From assembly GCA_026397915.1 (NCBI GenBank), contig JAPLTX010000021.1, positions 1 through 64,000 on the forward strand: a stretch of 64,000 nucleotides of DNA, written 5' to 3'. Source of the DNA: Verrucomicrobiota bacterium (lineage in GTDB: Bacteria; Verrucomicrobiota; Verrucomicrobiia; CAIQCK01). The first letter of the stretch is position 1. Each line of letters starts with the position of its first letter. The translations under genes and the position numbers were made by a program. The notes under the pieces were generated by a model, which made no database searches, was not told the origin of the DNA, and saw nothing but the letters and a program-made list of their open reading frames with translations. Of the stretch, positions 26,501 to 35,381 are shown one piece after another.

Positions 26501-29017
26501 TTCAGCCAGACCAATCTGCCGGACTTGAGCGGGTCATTGTTCTGGGATACCAGCCTTCTCTACACCAGCGGCGAGATATTCGCCGACTCCAGCAGCAGCG
26601 CCCCGGTGACCAATGTGATCAACGCCGTGCTTGTGAACTATCCGGGCATCTACATGGTTGGCACCAACGGCGCGGGCAACGGCTTGATCATCACCAACGC
26701 CGGGGTGCTTGTCTCCAGCGCAGGTGTTGTCGGTAACTCGAGGATTTCAAGCAACAATTACGCCTGGGTGACAGGCGCCGGTTCGCTGTGGACCAACAGC
26801 GGCGATCTCACCGTCGGCGCGACGGGTTCTTACAATCGGTTGACGATCATCAACACCGGCATCGTGATGAACAGCATGGGCTTCATTGGCTACGATGCCA
26901 GCGCAAGCAATAACAGTGCGCTGGTCAGCGGCAACGGTTCGATCTGGAGCAACACCAACGGTTTTGGAGTGGGCTACAGCGGCTCGTTCAACTCGCTGGT
27001 CATCACCAACGGCGGCGTGGTGATCAACGCTACCACCGGTGGTGTCGGCATTCTCCCCGGCGCCAATTTCAATAGAGTGCTGATCAGCGGCAGCGGCTCG
27101 GTCTGGAGCAACGGCAGTGGATTTGCGATGGGGCTTTTCGGTATGGGTAACCAGCTGACCGTCAACGACGGCGGCCGGTTGGTGACGTCCGACGCTTCCT
27201 TTGGTGAAAACGCTGGCGCCAACAGCAACGTGGTGGTGGTGACCGATCCCAACTCGATTTGGAGGAATAGCGGTGATATGACAATTGGATTTGCGACTGT
27301 CGGCAACCAGTTGATCATCACCAATGGCGGCAAGGTGCGGGTGCTTGGAACCTTCAGGCTTGGCACCAACTCCTCGCTCCTGAACAGCGCCATGCTCTAT
27401 GTTGGCGGAAACTTTGAGAACGCGTCCACCAACCAGGCGGCCAACAACTTCTCCGGCACCAACATCTTCAACGGCTCTTCGGTCGGCGGCTCTTGGAATA
27501 TTCAGAACGTCGAGGTCGCCAGCGCGTTCGCCAAACCCGGTCTCGGTGCCGCCACCAACTTCTACTTTGGCACTGTCTTGGTGGGCGACGCCGCCAGCGG
27601 TAGCAACGCCTGGGTCCGGCTGGTGGATAATCAAATCAACATGGTCGGCGGCGGTAATGAAACGTTCGGCGCCAGCAACGTGGTCGTCGCGCTGGCTCAA
27701 TCGGTTCTCGACCTCAACAACCGGACGAGTTTCATCTGGAACCTCAGCAACTCTGGCACAATCCTGCAAACCAACAGCGGCCCGCCGGGTGTCGTCACGC
27801 GGCTCGACATCGTCAACACCTTCACCAACGCCGGCACGGTTCTCATTGGCAACGGCAGCGTTCTCCAGTTCTCCAACGCCTTCGTCAACGCTGGCGTCGT
27901 GGAACTTCTGGCCGGCGGTGTGTTGACCAACTTCGTCGCGGGCGGCGTGCTCACCAACAACGGCTCCGGCTCCATCTCCGGGGACGGCCTCATCGCGGCG
28001 CTCATCCGCAACGATGGCATCATCACCGCCACCGGCGGCACGTTGCGTCTCTCGGCCGGTTTCAACGACGGCACGCTCGGCAACCCGGTCAACGCCGGCG
28101 TGTTGCAGGCGCTCGGCGGCAGCGCCAACCTGCAAGTCGAGCAGTCCTTCACCAACACCGGCACCATCCTGGCCAGTAACGCGGCGGCGTTCACGACCAC
28201 GGCGTCCGCGCCAGTGCGCAATGACAACCTGATCGCCATTGCCAACCAGAGCACGGCAACGTTTGGCGCTGTGGTGAAAAACAGCGGCAGCGGGACGATC
28301 CGGGTGTCCAACCAGAGCCTGCTGCGATTCAACGCCGGTCTGACCAACAACGGCGCGCTGGTGTTTGGCCCGGCGCCGAACCCATCCACGGCGATCATCA
28401 CAGGCACCTTGATGCTGGGCAATAACGGCATCATTTCAATGACATACACCAACGACACGTTGGTAATGCGCGGCAACTTCATCAACAGCAGCACGAACAA
28501 CATGGAGTTCGACACGCGCTACGGGATGATTGTCTTCGGCGGCACAACGCCCCTGAGCAGCCTGGGCGCGGCGACGAACACCTTCGAGGTGGCCAGCACC
28601 AACCGCGGACCGTCATTCCTGGGCTTTAACAAGAATTTTTCCATCGGCACGCTCAACATCACCAACCACATTGAGTTCGTAAACAACATCAACAATGGCG
28701 GTGGCCTCGGCACCAACGAGGCGCTCTACGTGGATGTCCTGCACCTCTTCGACGGTGCGACACTGAAGCTGAGTCAGTTGACGATCTACGTGGGGATCGA
28801 GTTCATCTACGAAGACAGCAATGGCACCAAGGTGCTGAGGGGTGGTGCGGGTGACGCTATTACTGAATCCAACAAGGACAGCTTCGGCTTGGTGAACGTC
28901 TTCCTGGTCAACGGCGGCCAGATCGTCTTCGTCCCCGAACCGTCCAGCGCTGCGCTGCTGCTGATGGGGGCGGGTTTGGCATGGAGCCTCCGCCGTCGCC
29001 GCGCGCGCCAGCGGTAG
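23582..29017 (+). CDS. Giant PEP-CTERM surface protein with T5SS/PEP-CTERM-associated repeats
   Basis: An 1,811-residue exported protein. A signal peptide (CGRAFGGLLAAFACALPVQA) precedes about 17 repeats of 55-60 residues with the pattern GxGSxWxNxxxLxVGxxGSxNxLxIxNGGxVxN and xGxIG in between: 13 before residue 800 and four more after about 1,050. This matches the T5SS/PEP-CTERM-associated repeat type expected to fold as a right-handed beta helix. The middle and C-terminal parts have further Asn/Thr/Gly-rich autotransporter-like strands. It ends VPEPSSAALLLMGAGL, a transmembrane stretch and RRRRARQR, a standard PEP-CTERM sorting signal recognised by exosortase. There is no beta-barrel domain. 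Role: a cell-surface or exopolysaccharide-associated adhesin. No exosortase gene is in the window. No strong ribosome-binding site precedes the ATG. Confidence 0.93.
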   Translation: MEIRSSHFRSRCGRAFGGLLAAFACALPVQAQLGPPVYINNGSSQSITTDWPNGNTNAFIGDTVGGNSLTITAPGTLTGVILGYIGNSSDNNVVTVTGVGATWNLSSILYIGNVGSFNTLTIANGASVTNVNGIIGNDPLAHNNRVRVTGNSSVWDSGSGDVFVGNSGYANSLTIDGGGQVFGGYGFIGTDPVTGVASNNSVRVSGSGSIWHNSADLYVGYFGSSNSLTIDSGGMVSNNFGFIGFDDGSFGSSSNKVLVTGAGSVWSNAADLVIGHGNGSSSNSLTIAAGGVVFNNYATIGKDFTANNNTVLVTGSGSIWTNSFDLYVGETGSFNSLTIASSGMVFSATGTIGSDANAHNNMAVVMGAGSSWINNGDLWIGWRGSYNSLIITSSGLVANANGYIGDGTNAGNNTVVVANGAVWSGGNLFVGNNGFDNSMVITNGGRVSYNNSYVGRTTFASNNSALVSGSGSIWTNSGEIRMGDFGSSNSLTIANSGVVVDGFGYIGAVDGASNNSALVSGSGSIWGSTNGFAVGYGGSFNSLVITNGGVVLNATTGGVGILSSAAFNSALISGSGSAWSNGSGLVVGYFGSGNQLTINNGGQMASGDSSIGGDAGATNNTALVTGSGSRWMVTVESGSLNVGEAGSFNSLTIANSGQVASVSGQIGSQAGASNNSVLVTGAGSVWSSSDRVTVGQGGAFNQLIITNGGTVLSSNGFIGFTSSASNNSALVSGAGSLWSNANNFSVGDAGPGARLTVSNNGTVTAPYMVAGSSTTSTGNYITVSGGNLYATNTAATGTLEIRRGTLTLNSGTVTVNQLVATNFASSSINFNGGTLNSGGGSINNGSLFRVGNGLSGATLHLVGGNHSFANGLFINTNAMLTGAGAITGAITVSGTIAPGDSTGIITGSGDLTLLSGALLQMHLAGTNAWLFDQINLAGALNFGGTLTVSLLDGFVPQVGDRFDLFDFSGTTGAFSQTNLPDLSGSLFWDTSLLYTSGEIFADSSSSAPVTNVINAVLVNYPGIYMVGTNGAGNGLIITNAGVLVSSAGVVGNSRISSNNYAWVTGAGSLWTNSGDLTVGATGSYNRLTIINTGIVMNSMGFIGYDASASNNSALVSGNGSIWSNTNGFGVGYSGSFNSLVITNGGVVINATTGGVGILPGANFNRVLISGSGSVWSNGSGFAMGLFGMGNQLTVNDGGRLVTSDASFGENAGANSNVVVVTDPNSIWRNSGDMTIGFATVGNQLIITNGGKVRVLGTFRLGTNSSLLNSAMLYVGGNFENASTNQAANNFSGTNIFNGSSVGGSWNIQNVEVASAFAKPGLGAATNFYFGTVLVGDAASGSNAWVRLVDNQINMVGGGNETFGASNVVVALAQSVLDLNNRTSFIWNLSNSGTILQTNSGPPGVVTRLDIVNTFTNAGTVLIGNGSVLQFSNAFVNAGVVELLAGGVLTNFVAGGVLTNNGSGSISGDGLIAALIRNDGIITATGGTLRLSAGFNDGTLGNPVNAGVLQALGGSANLQVEQSFTNTGTILASNAAAFTTTASAPVRNDNLIAIANQSTATFGAVVKNSGSGTIRVSNQSLLRFNAGLTNNGALVFGPAPNPSTAIITGTLMLGNNGIISMTYTNDTLVMRGNFINSSTNNMEFDTRYGMIVFGGTTPLSSLGAATNTFEVASTNRGPSFLGFNKNFSIGTLNITNHIEFVNNINNGGGLGTNEALYVDVLHLFDGATLKLSQLTIYVGIEFIYEDSNGTKVLRGGAGDAITESNKDSFGLVNVFLVNGGQIVFVPEPSSAALLLMGAGLAWSLRRRRARQR

Positions 29018-29044
29018 AATTCAACCCGAAAACCGAAGCTGACC

Positions 29045-29067
29045 GTAGCGCCGGCATCCTTGCCGGC
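29045..29067. repeat. GTAGCGCCGGC-type hairpin repeat
   Basis: After GTAGC, the hairpin GCCGGC-ATCCTT-GCCGGC is perfect. It lies in the 124-bp gap downstream of the PEP-CTERM gene; a related GCCGGCGCT stretch follows near 29110. It resembles the other GTAG-starting palindromes in the window but no second full copy was found. Confidence 0.5.
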
Positions 29068-29141
29068 GACGCTTCGATCTTCCACTTCAGTGATGAAAAG
29101 CTTGGCCAGCCGGCGCTGGAGCGGCTATAAGGCGGGGCATC

Positions 29142-30263
29142 ATGAGCTTCCTGCGAGCGTCGTTGATGTCGCTGCTGATGGTCGGCCTGTTGTCAGCGGC
29201 AGAGAACACTGTGGTAGTCAACATCGAGCCGACCAAGGAGAACCCGCGAAACTCCGAAGGTTCCTTCGTCACGCTCAAGTCGGGGCGGATTCTTTTCTAC
29301 TACACGCAGTTCTACGGTGGCGCGGCGGACGAAAGTCCTGCGCACATCGTCGCCATCCACTCGGACGATGGCGGTCGGACGTGGAGCCGCGAGCCGAGGG
29401 TGGTGGTTGAGAACAAGGCCGGCGCCAACGTGATGAGCGTCTCGTTGCTGCGACTGCGCAGCGGTCGCATCGCGCTGTTTTATTTGCCGAAGAACAGTTG
29501 GGTTGACTGCCGTCCCATCGTCCGGTTTTCGAGGGACGAAGCGGAAACGTGGTCAGAGCCGGTGCCGATGATCGAAGCGCCGGGCTACTTCGTTCTCAAC
29601 AACGACCGCGTCATTCAACTCAAGGACGGCCGGCTCGTGGCGGCGGTGGGTTTTCATCGTTCGCGGGCGGCCGATCCGAAAAGCTCGCGCTCGTTCGACG
29701 GCCGGGCCATCGCGATGTGGTATCTCTCCGATGATGAAGGCCGCACTTGGCGCGAGGCCAGCACATGGTGGGCGTTGCCGGCTCGCACGGGCAGTGGCTT
29801 GCAGGAACCCGGCGTGGTGGAACTGGCCGATGGCAGACTCTTTTCCTGGATGCGGACGGACCAAGGCGCGCAGTTCGGTTGTTATTCCGCCGACCGCGGC
29901 AAGAGCTGGCAGATCCCGGAGGCCACGACGCTCAAGTCACCCGTTTCACCCGCGAGCATCGAACGCCTGCCGGGTTCCTCTGACCTGCTCGCCGTCTTCA
30001 ACGACCATTCCGGTGCGTTTGAATTTACGAAAGGCAAACGCACGCCGTTGGTGACCGCAATTTCCTCCGACGGCGGCAAGACGTGGCTGCACCGCAAGCT
30101 CATCGAGAGCGATCCCGACGGCTGGTATTGTTACACGGCCATCCACTTCACGGACGACGCGGTTCTGCTGGCCTACTGCGCCGGCGACCCGAAGGTTGGA
30201 GGCCTGAACCGCCTGCGTATCCGCCGCCTGAGCTTGGACTGGCTCAGAACCGACCGTCCGTGA
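29142..30263 (+). CDS. Exported sialidase-fold (BNR/Asp-box) protein
   Basis: A 373-residue protein with a signal peptide (SLMSLLMVGLLSAA) and five Asp-box motifs: SDDGGRTWS, SRDEAETWS, SDDEGRTWR, SADRGKSWQ and SSDGGKTWL, spaced as in a six-bladed beta-propeller. NSEGSFVTLKSGRILFYYTQ and GGLNRLRIRRL match exo-alpha-sialidase-superfamily proteins. The arginine triad cannot be assigned with certainty, so sialidase activity is not claimed; many such proteins act on other sugars or only bind. It is first in a four-gene same-strand run, 37 bp before a second member of the superfamily. Confidence 0.8.
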   Translation: MSFLRASLMSLLMVGLLSAAENTVVVNIEPTKENPRNSEGSFVTLKSGRILFYYTQFYGGAADESPAHIVAIHSDDGGRTWSREPRVVVENKAGANVMSVSLLRLRSGRIALFYLPKNSWVDCRPIVRFSRDEAETWSEPVPMIEAPGYFVLNNDRVIQLKDGRLVAAVGFHRSRAADPKSSRSFDGRAIAMWYLSDDEGRTWREASTWWALPARTGSGLQEPGVVELADGRLFSWMRTDQGAQFGCYSADRGKSWQIPEATTLKSPVSPASIERLPGSSDLLAVFNDHSGAFEFTKGKRTPLVTAISSDGGKTWLHRKLIESDPDGWYCYTAIHFTDDAVLLAYCAGDPKVGGLNRLRIRRLSLDWLRTDRP

Positions 30264-30300
30264 CCGAAAACAACCGCATTTCAAGAACAAAGGAGTCTTT

Positions 30301-31494
30301 ATGAGCCGAGACCTGTCCCTTGCCGTGACCCGCCGACAATTTATCCAAGCTACCACGGTGGTCGCTGCTGGCGCCGCGTTCAGCATCGGGCGTTCGGCCC
30401 ACGCCGCGCCGACGATCAAGATTCTGGAGACGAAGGTCATTAGCCACCAGCCGCAATACTACTGCGGCTGGCCGACAGTGGCGCGCCGACGCAACGGCGA
30501 CCTGCTAGTGAGTTGGTCCGGTGGACGCGAGGGCCACGTCTGCCCGTTCGGCCGCGTCGAGTTGATGGTGTCGCACGACAACGGCGCGACGTGGTGCTGG
30601 CCGCAGGTGTTGCTCGACGGTCCTATTGACGATCGCGACTCCGGCGTGCTGGAGACGGCGAAGGGCAGCATCCTCGTGACGACGTTTACCTCGCTGGCTT
30701 ACGAGTCCATGCTTCTTAATGCTGAAAAGAAAAAGCCCGGCGACAAAGGTGCATGGCCGGAGGAGAAGCTGAAAGCATGGCAAACCGCGCACAACCGCCT
30801 CAGCGCCGAGCAACGCCAAGCCGAACTAGGCCAATGGATGGTCCGCTCCACCGATGGTGGCGTGACGTGGTCGGCGCGCTACCCGACCATCGTCAACAGC
30901 CCGCACGGGCCGATTCAGCTTTCTGACGGACGGTTGCTCTACGCAGGAAAGGAATTGTGGACTGGCGAGAAGCGGATGGGAGTCTGCGAATCGCTGGACG
31001 ATGGCCAGACATGGCACTGGCTCGCGACCATCCCGGTTCGCGATGGCGATGCCGTAGAGAAGGGCTACCACGAGTTACATGCGGTCGAGACGACTGACGG
31101 CCGCGTCATCGTCCAGATTCGCAACCACAACAAAGCCAACTCAGGCGAGACGTTGCAGACCGAATCGTCCGACGGCGGTAAGACATGGTCGGTGCCGCAC
31201 TCGATCGGTGTCTGGGGTTTGCCGTCGCACTTGCTGCGGTTGCGCAGCGGCAAGTTGCTGATGACCTACGGCCACCGCCGGCCGCCGTTCGGCAACCAGG
31301 CCCGCGTCAGTGACGACGGCGGCAAGACGTGGTCCGAGCCGGTGATCGTTTCCGGCGACGGCCCAGGCGGCGACCTCGGCTATCCGAGCACCGTCGAACT
31401 GGCCGACGGCACGTTGCTGTCTGTGTGGTATGAACTGATGAAAGGCTCGCCGCGCGCCGTGCTGCGCCAGACGCATTGGAAATTGGAAATCTAA
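30301..31494 (+). CDS. Tat-exported sialidase-fold protein
   Basis: A 397-residue protein starting with a twin-arginine signal (LAVTRRQFIQATTVVAAGAA) and carrying five Asp boxes (SHDNGATWC, STDGGVTWS, SLDDGQTWH, SSDGGKTWS, SDDGGKTWS) in a propeller layout. It has GWPTVARRRNGDLLVSWSGG at the front, typical of PVC sialidase-superfamily proteins. AAAGGAG is a few bases before the ATG. It has a different export route from the preceding paralogue, so the two are unlikely to be a recent duplication. Substrate unknown. Confidence 0.8.
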   Translation: MSRDLSLAVTRRQFIQATTVVAAGAAFSIGRSAHAAPTIKILETKVISHQPQYYCGWPTVARRRNGDLLVSWSGGREGHVCPFGRVELMVSHDNGATWCWPQVLLDGPIDDRDSGVLETAKGSILVTTFTSLAYESMLLNAEKKKPGDKGAWPEEKLKAWQTAHNRLSAEQRQAELGQWMVRSTDGGVTWSARYPTIVNSPHGPIQLSDGRLLYAGKELWTGEKRMGVCESLDDGQTWHWLATIPVRDGDAVEKGYHELHAVETTDGRVIVQIRNHNKANSGETLQTESSDGGKTWSVPHSIGVWGLPSHLLRLRSGKLLMTYGHRRPPFGNQARVSDDGGKTWSEPVIVSGDGPGGDLGYPSTVELADGTLLSVWYELMKGSPRAVLRQTHWKLEI

Positions 31495-31497
31495 GAC

Positions 31498-32478
31498 ATG
31501 AAACCAACAACACATCTGATCTGCATTCTCACGTCACTACTGGCCTCGCACCTTCTGGCAGCCGACACGCCGATCCAGACCGGCAAGGGCCACCACTTCG
31601 CCTGCACCGACTACAGCGGCGGCAAGGTGTTCATCGTCAACATCGACGGCAAGGTGGAATGGGAATACAAGACCGGCTCGTGCAACGACCTCTGGGTGCT
31701 GCCCAACGGCAACCTCCTTTTCAACACCGGCACCGGTGTGCAGGAGGTCACGCGCGACAAGAAGATCGTTTTCGATTACAAAGGCTCGCCGTTCAAACGC
31801 ATCGTCAAGCAGAAGGGTGGCCCGGCGAAAGAGATCGAGGGGCCGAGCGAAATCTACGCCTGCCAGCGGCTCGCCAATGGCAACACGTTCATCGGCGAGT
31901 GCAACACCGGCCGGCTGCTCGTCGTCACACCCGCCGGCAAGGTCGTCAAAGAAGTGCGACTGTTGCCCGAAGGCAAGGACGGCGGCCATGCTTACATCCG
32001 CAACGCCCGTTACCTCTCCAACGGCAACTTCCTTGTCACGCACTATGCTGAGGAGGCCGTGCGCGAATACGACCCGCAGGGCAAGCTTGTGCGCGCGATT
32101 CCCGCCAAAGGTGGACCGCACAGCGCGGTGCGACTACCGAGCGGCAACACGCTCATCGCCATCGGCGACCGGCCGGATGGCCATCGCGTGTTCGAGGTGG
32201 ACCCAGCCGGTAAGACCGTCTGGGAAGTCAAGGACGGCGACCTGCCCGGTTTGTCGCTCAAGTTCATGACCGGCGTCCAGCGTTTGCCCAACGGCAACAC
32301 CGTCATCACCAACTGGCTCGGTCATGGCCAGTTTGGCAAGAGTGCCCACATCATCGAGGTGACGCCAGACAAGCAGGTCGTCTGGACCTTCGCCGACCAC
32401 AAGACGATGAAGACCGTCTCCAGCATCCAGTTGCTCGACGTGCCAGGCGACTGCACGAAGGGCGAAATCCTGCACTGA
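31498..32478 (+). CDS. Exported beta-propeller protein (PQQ/NHL-like repeats)
   Basis: A 326-residue protein beginning three bases after the previous stop. A signal peptide (LICILTSLLASHLLA) is followed by six to seven repeats around the phrase LPNGNLLF / LANGNTFI / LSNGNFLV / LPSGNTLI / LPNGNTVI, each preceded by a strand ending in a VxEVD-like turn. This is a beta-propeller of the PQQ-binding-like or arylsulfotransferase-like kind. No catalytic residues are recognised. It is probably co-transcribed with its neighbours and may bind sugars. Confidence 0.75.
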   Translation: MKPTTHLICILTSLLASHLLAADTPIQTGKGHHFACTDYSGGKVFIVNIDGKVEWEYKTGSCNDLWVLPNGNLLFNTGTGVQEVTRDKKIVFDYKGSPFKRIVKQKGGPAKEIEGPSEIYACQRLANGNTFIGECNTGRLLVVTPAGKVVKEVRLLPEGKDGGHAYIRNARYLSNGNFLVTHYAEEAVREYDPQGKLVRAIPAKGGPHSAVRLPSGNTLIAIGDRPDGHRVFEVDPAGKTVWEVKDGDLPGLSLKFMTGVQRLPNGNTVITNWLGHGQFGKSAHIIEVTPDKQVVWTFADHKTMKTVSSIQLLDVPGDCTKGEILH

Positions 32479-32508
32479 GGCGGCGGCAGTTCGGAAAGAG
32501 GTGGCATC

Positions 32509-35361
32509 ATGCTAAAGCAGATCGTTCGTTACGGTGGACTCGCTGTCTTTGTTTCGTGGCTGGCGACAACCGGCATCGCCGGCGATCCGCTGGGTTGCTA
32601 CAATGTCGTCTGGAAGACGCCGAGCCAGAACGCCGCCGGCTCGATGCCCATCGGCAACGGCGAGGTCGGACTCAACGTCTGGGTTGAGGAAGGCGGCGAC
32701 CTGCGATTCTACATCGCCCGCACCGACGCGTGGAGCGAAGCGTCGCGGCTGATGAAACTCGGCGGCGTGCGCGTGTCGTTGACGCCGAATCCGTTCGCGA
32801 AAGGCGCGCCGTTCCGGCAGGAACTCACGCTTCGCGACGGGCGCATCGAGATCGCGGCGGGTGATGCGCGGCTGACCGTGTTCGTGGACGCCAACGCGCC
32901 CGTCATCCACGTCGGCGGCGAGAGCAAGCGACCGCTCGGCGTGAAGGCCGCGCTGGAATGCTGGCGGACAGAGAAGAAAGTGCTCACCGGCGGCGAGCTT
33001 GGCTCAAGCTGGACGATGCAGGCCGGGCCGCCGGAGATTGAAGTGTGGGAATCGGCAGACGTGGTGAAGGACGCGACCGATGCGGTGACGTGGTATCACC
33101 GCAACGGACATTCATGCGTGCCGCTCACGCTGAAGCACCAGAGCTTGGAGCAGTTCGCCCATCTCGTCAAAGACCCGATCTTGCACCGCACCTTCGGCGG
33201 CTCGATGGCGGCGGTGGGTTTCGCGAAGGATGGCGCGACGACACTGAAGTCAGCCGCGCCGATGAAGAAGTTCGCCATCCGCATCGCGACTCACTCGGTG
33301 GTGACCGATTCGCCCGCCGCTTGGGAGAAGCAACTTGTCGGCATCGCCGCGTCCTCCACCGACGCGGCTGCCGCGCAGAAGACAACGGCGATCTGGTGGA
33401 ACGCGTTCTGGAACCGAAGCTGGATTTTCGTCGAGGGCGACCAAGCTGCTGTCGCGGCGCTGCCCGCGAACCAGCATCCGCTGCGCATCGGCGCGGACAG
33501 CGGCGGTGGCAGCAAGTTCCGCGGCGCGATGAGCCGCGCGACGGTCTTCGGGCAGGCGTTGAGTGATGCGGAGATCGCTTTGCTCGCGTCAGGCAAGCCC
33601 GGTGACGCGGCGGCGGTGGCGACCGGATGGGTGGTTGGCTGGCGATTCAGCGCCGCGCCGGAGGGCGCAAAGGTTGTCGGCGCGGTGAAGTTCGAGGAGC
33701 AAACCGCTGTGTTCGGCGGCGGCCACATCGAGGTTCCAAATTCGCCGGCCCTCGCTTTCACCAACAGCTTCACGCTCGAAGCGTGGATTCGGCCTGACGC
33801 GAACTCGAAAGGCGCGCGCATTTTCGACAAGCTCACGGCGGGCAAGGGCGACGGGTTTCTCTTCGACACGCATCCGGGCCGTAGCCTGCGGTTCATTACA
33901 GGCCAGCACACGATGGCGGTCAACGACGTGCTCCAGCTTGGCGCGTGGAACCACGTCGTGGCGGTCTTCGACGCGGCAGCGGACGGTCGGCGGCTTTACC
34001 TCAACGGCAAATTGCTGAAGGCCGAGGGCGGTGGTGGCATGGAGCAGCCGACGCCGTCGCTTATAACGCGCGCCTACGTGCTCCAGCGTTGGATGGCGGC
34101 GTGCGCCGGGCGCGGCAATTTCCCGACCAAGTTCAACGGCTCGATCTTTACCGTGGACCCGGAGTTCACCGACCCGAAGACGACGTTCAACCCCGACTGG
34201 CGACGGTGGGGCGATTGTTTCTGGTGGCAGAACACGCGCTTCCCGGCGTGGTCGGCGGTGGCGAACGGCGACTACGACCTCTGCGCGCCGGTGTTCCGCA
34301 TGTATCGCGACGCGCTGCCGATCTCCAAGGCGCGCGCGAAACTCTACTACGGCGCCGAGGGCGCGTATTTCCCGGAGACGATGACGAGCTTCGGCACCTA
34401 CGCGAACCGCGACTACGGCTGGGACCGCGCGGGCAAACAACCCGGCGACATCGCGTGCAAATACTGGTGCTACTCGTGGCAGCAGGGGCTGGAACTGGTG
34501 GCGCTCATGCTCGATTGCCACGAGCGCACACTCGACGCGAAGTTCCTCGCCGACGAACTCGTGCCGATGGCGCGCGAGGTGTTGCGCTACTTCGACACGC
34601 GTTTCCAACGCGACGCGAACGGCAAGCTCGTCATCAGCCCGACGCAGGCGGTGGAGACCTACTGGTTCGACGTGGTCAACGACACACCGACCGTCGCCGG
34701 CCTCCAAGCAGTGCTCGACCGCCTGCTCGCGCTGCCGAAAGATACCGTGCCCGCCGCTGAGCGCGAGTTCTGGGCGAAGATGAAGGCCGCCGCGCCGCCT
34801 GTGCCGGTGCGCACCGAGGATGCCAAGAGGTTTGTGCTGCCCGCTGAGAAGTTCGACCCGAAGCGCAGCAACTGCGAGAACCCGGAGCTTTACGCCGTCT
34901 GGCCGTTCCGGCTGTTCGCCGTGGGCCGGTCTGGACTGGAGGCTGGCATCGAAACATTCAATCGCCGCGGCGCGAAGATCATGACCGGCTGGTGCTACGA
35001 CGGCCAGTGCGCCGCGCTGCTCGGCATGACCGACGAGGCGAAGAAGCAGATTCTTCACAAGGTCCGCAACTCGCACCGCAACTTCCGTTTTCCGGCGATG
35101 TGGGGGCCGAACTTCGACTGGCTGCCCGACCAGGACCACGGCGGCAACATCCTGCTCACGCTTCAGCACATGATCATGAACGCCGACGGCGACAAGATTT
35201 GCGTCCTGCCCGCGTGGCCGAAGGACTGGAACCTCCACTTCAAACTCCACGCCCCGCGCCGCACGACCGTCGAAGGCCGCGTTCGCGACGGAAAGCTGGT
35301 GAATCTCGTCGTCACGCCGAAGTCACGCGAGAAGGATGTGGTGGTAACTGAGCCGCGGTAA
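32509..35361 (+). CDS. GH95-like (DUF5703-type) exported glycosidase with LamG insert
   Basis: A 950-residue protein. After a short signal (GLAVFVSWLATTGIAG) it reads YNVVWKTPSQNAAGSMPIGN and EVGLNVWVEEGGDLRFYI, the N-terminal domain of DUF5703/GH95-like enzymes. Around residues 320-520 a concanavalin-like LamG domain is inserted (ALAFTNSFTLEAWIRPD, LGAWNHVVAVFDAAADGRRL), and the following (alpha/alpha)6-like domain resumes with GRGNFPTKFNGSIFTVDPEF and WWQNTRFPAW. GH95 enzymes are alpha-L-fucosidases or galactosidases. The core domain seems to continue across the insert, so the LamG is a nested rather than an appended module. Substrate uncertain. It lies 30 bp after the propeller gene. Confidence 0.8.
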   Translation: MLKQIVRYGGLAVFVSWLATTGIAGDPLGCYNVVWKTPSQNAAGSMPIGNGEVGLNVWVEEGGDLRFYIARTDAWSEASRLMKLGGVRVSLTPNPFAKGAPFRQELTLRDGRIEIAAGDARLTVFVDANAPVIHVGGESKRPLGVKAALECWRTEKKVLTGGELGSSWTMQAGPPEIEVWESADVVKDATDAVTWYHRNGHSCVPLTLKHQSLEQFAHLVKDPILHRTFGGSMAAVGFAKDGATTLKSAAPMKKFAIRIATHSVVTDSPAAWEKQLVGIAASSTDAAAAQKTTAIWWNAFWNRSWIFVEGDQAAVAALPANQHPLRIGADSGGGSKFRGAMSRATVFGQALSDAEIALLASGKPGDAAAVATGWVVGWRFSAAPEGAKVVGAVKFEEQTAVFGGGHIEVPNSPALAFTNSFTLEAWIRPDANSKGARIFDKLTAGKGDGFLFDTHPGRSLRFITGQHTMAVNDVLQLGAWNHVVAVFDAAADGRRLYLNGKLLKAEGGGGMEQPTPSLITRAYVLQRWMAACAGRGNFPTKFNGSIFTVDPEFTDPKTTFNPDWRRWGDCFWWQNTRFPAWSAVANGDYDLCAPVFRMYRDALPISKARAKLYYGAEGAYFPETMTSFGTYANRDYGWDRAGKQPGDIACKYWCYSWQQGLELVALMLDCHERTLDAKFLADELVPMAREVLRYFDTRFQRDANGKLVISPTQAVETYWFDVVNDTPTVAGLQAVLDRLLALPKDTVPAAEREFWAKMKAAAPPVPVRTEDAKRFVLPAEKFDPKRSNCENPELYAVWPFRLFAVGRSGLEAGIETFNRRGAKIMTGWCYDGQCAALLGMTDEAKKQILHKVRNSHRNFRFPAMWGPNFDWLPDQDHGGNILLTLQHMIMNADGDKICVLPAWPKDWNLHFKLHAPRRTTVEGRVRDGKLVNLVVTPKSREKDVVVTEPR

Positions 35362-35381
35362 GGAACTGTCGCTGCGCGTCA

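Noticed and set aside
23900..28135. Two long minus-strand frames (710 and 462 codons) under the PEP-CTERM gene
   Set aside because: They mirror the repeat periodicity of the sense protein and match no family; the sense strand has signal peptide, repeats and PEP-CTERM tail.
33589..35250. 553-codon frame antisense to the GH95-like gene
   Set aside because: Compositional shadow; the sense frame has clear domains.
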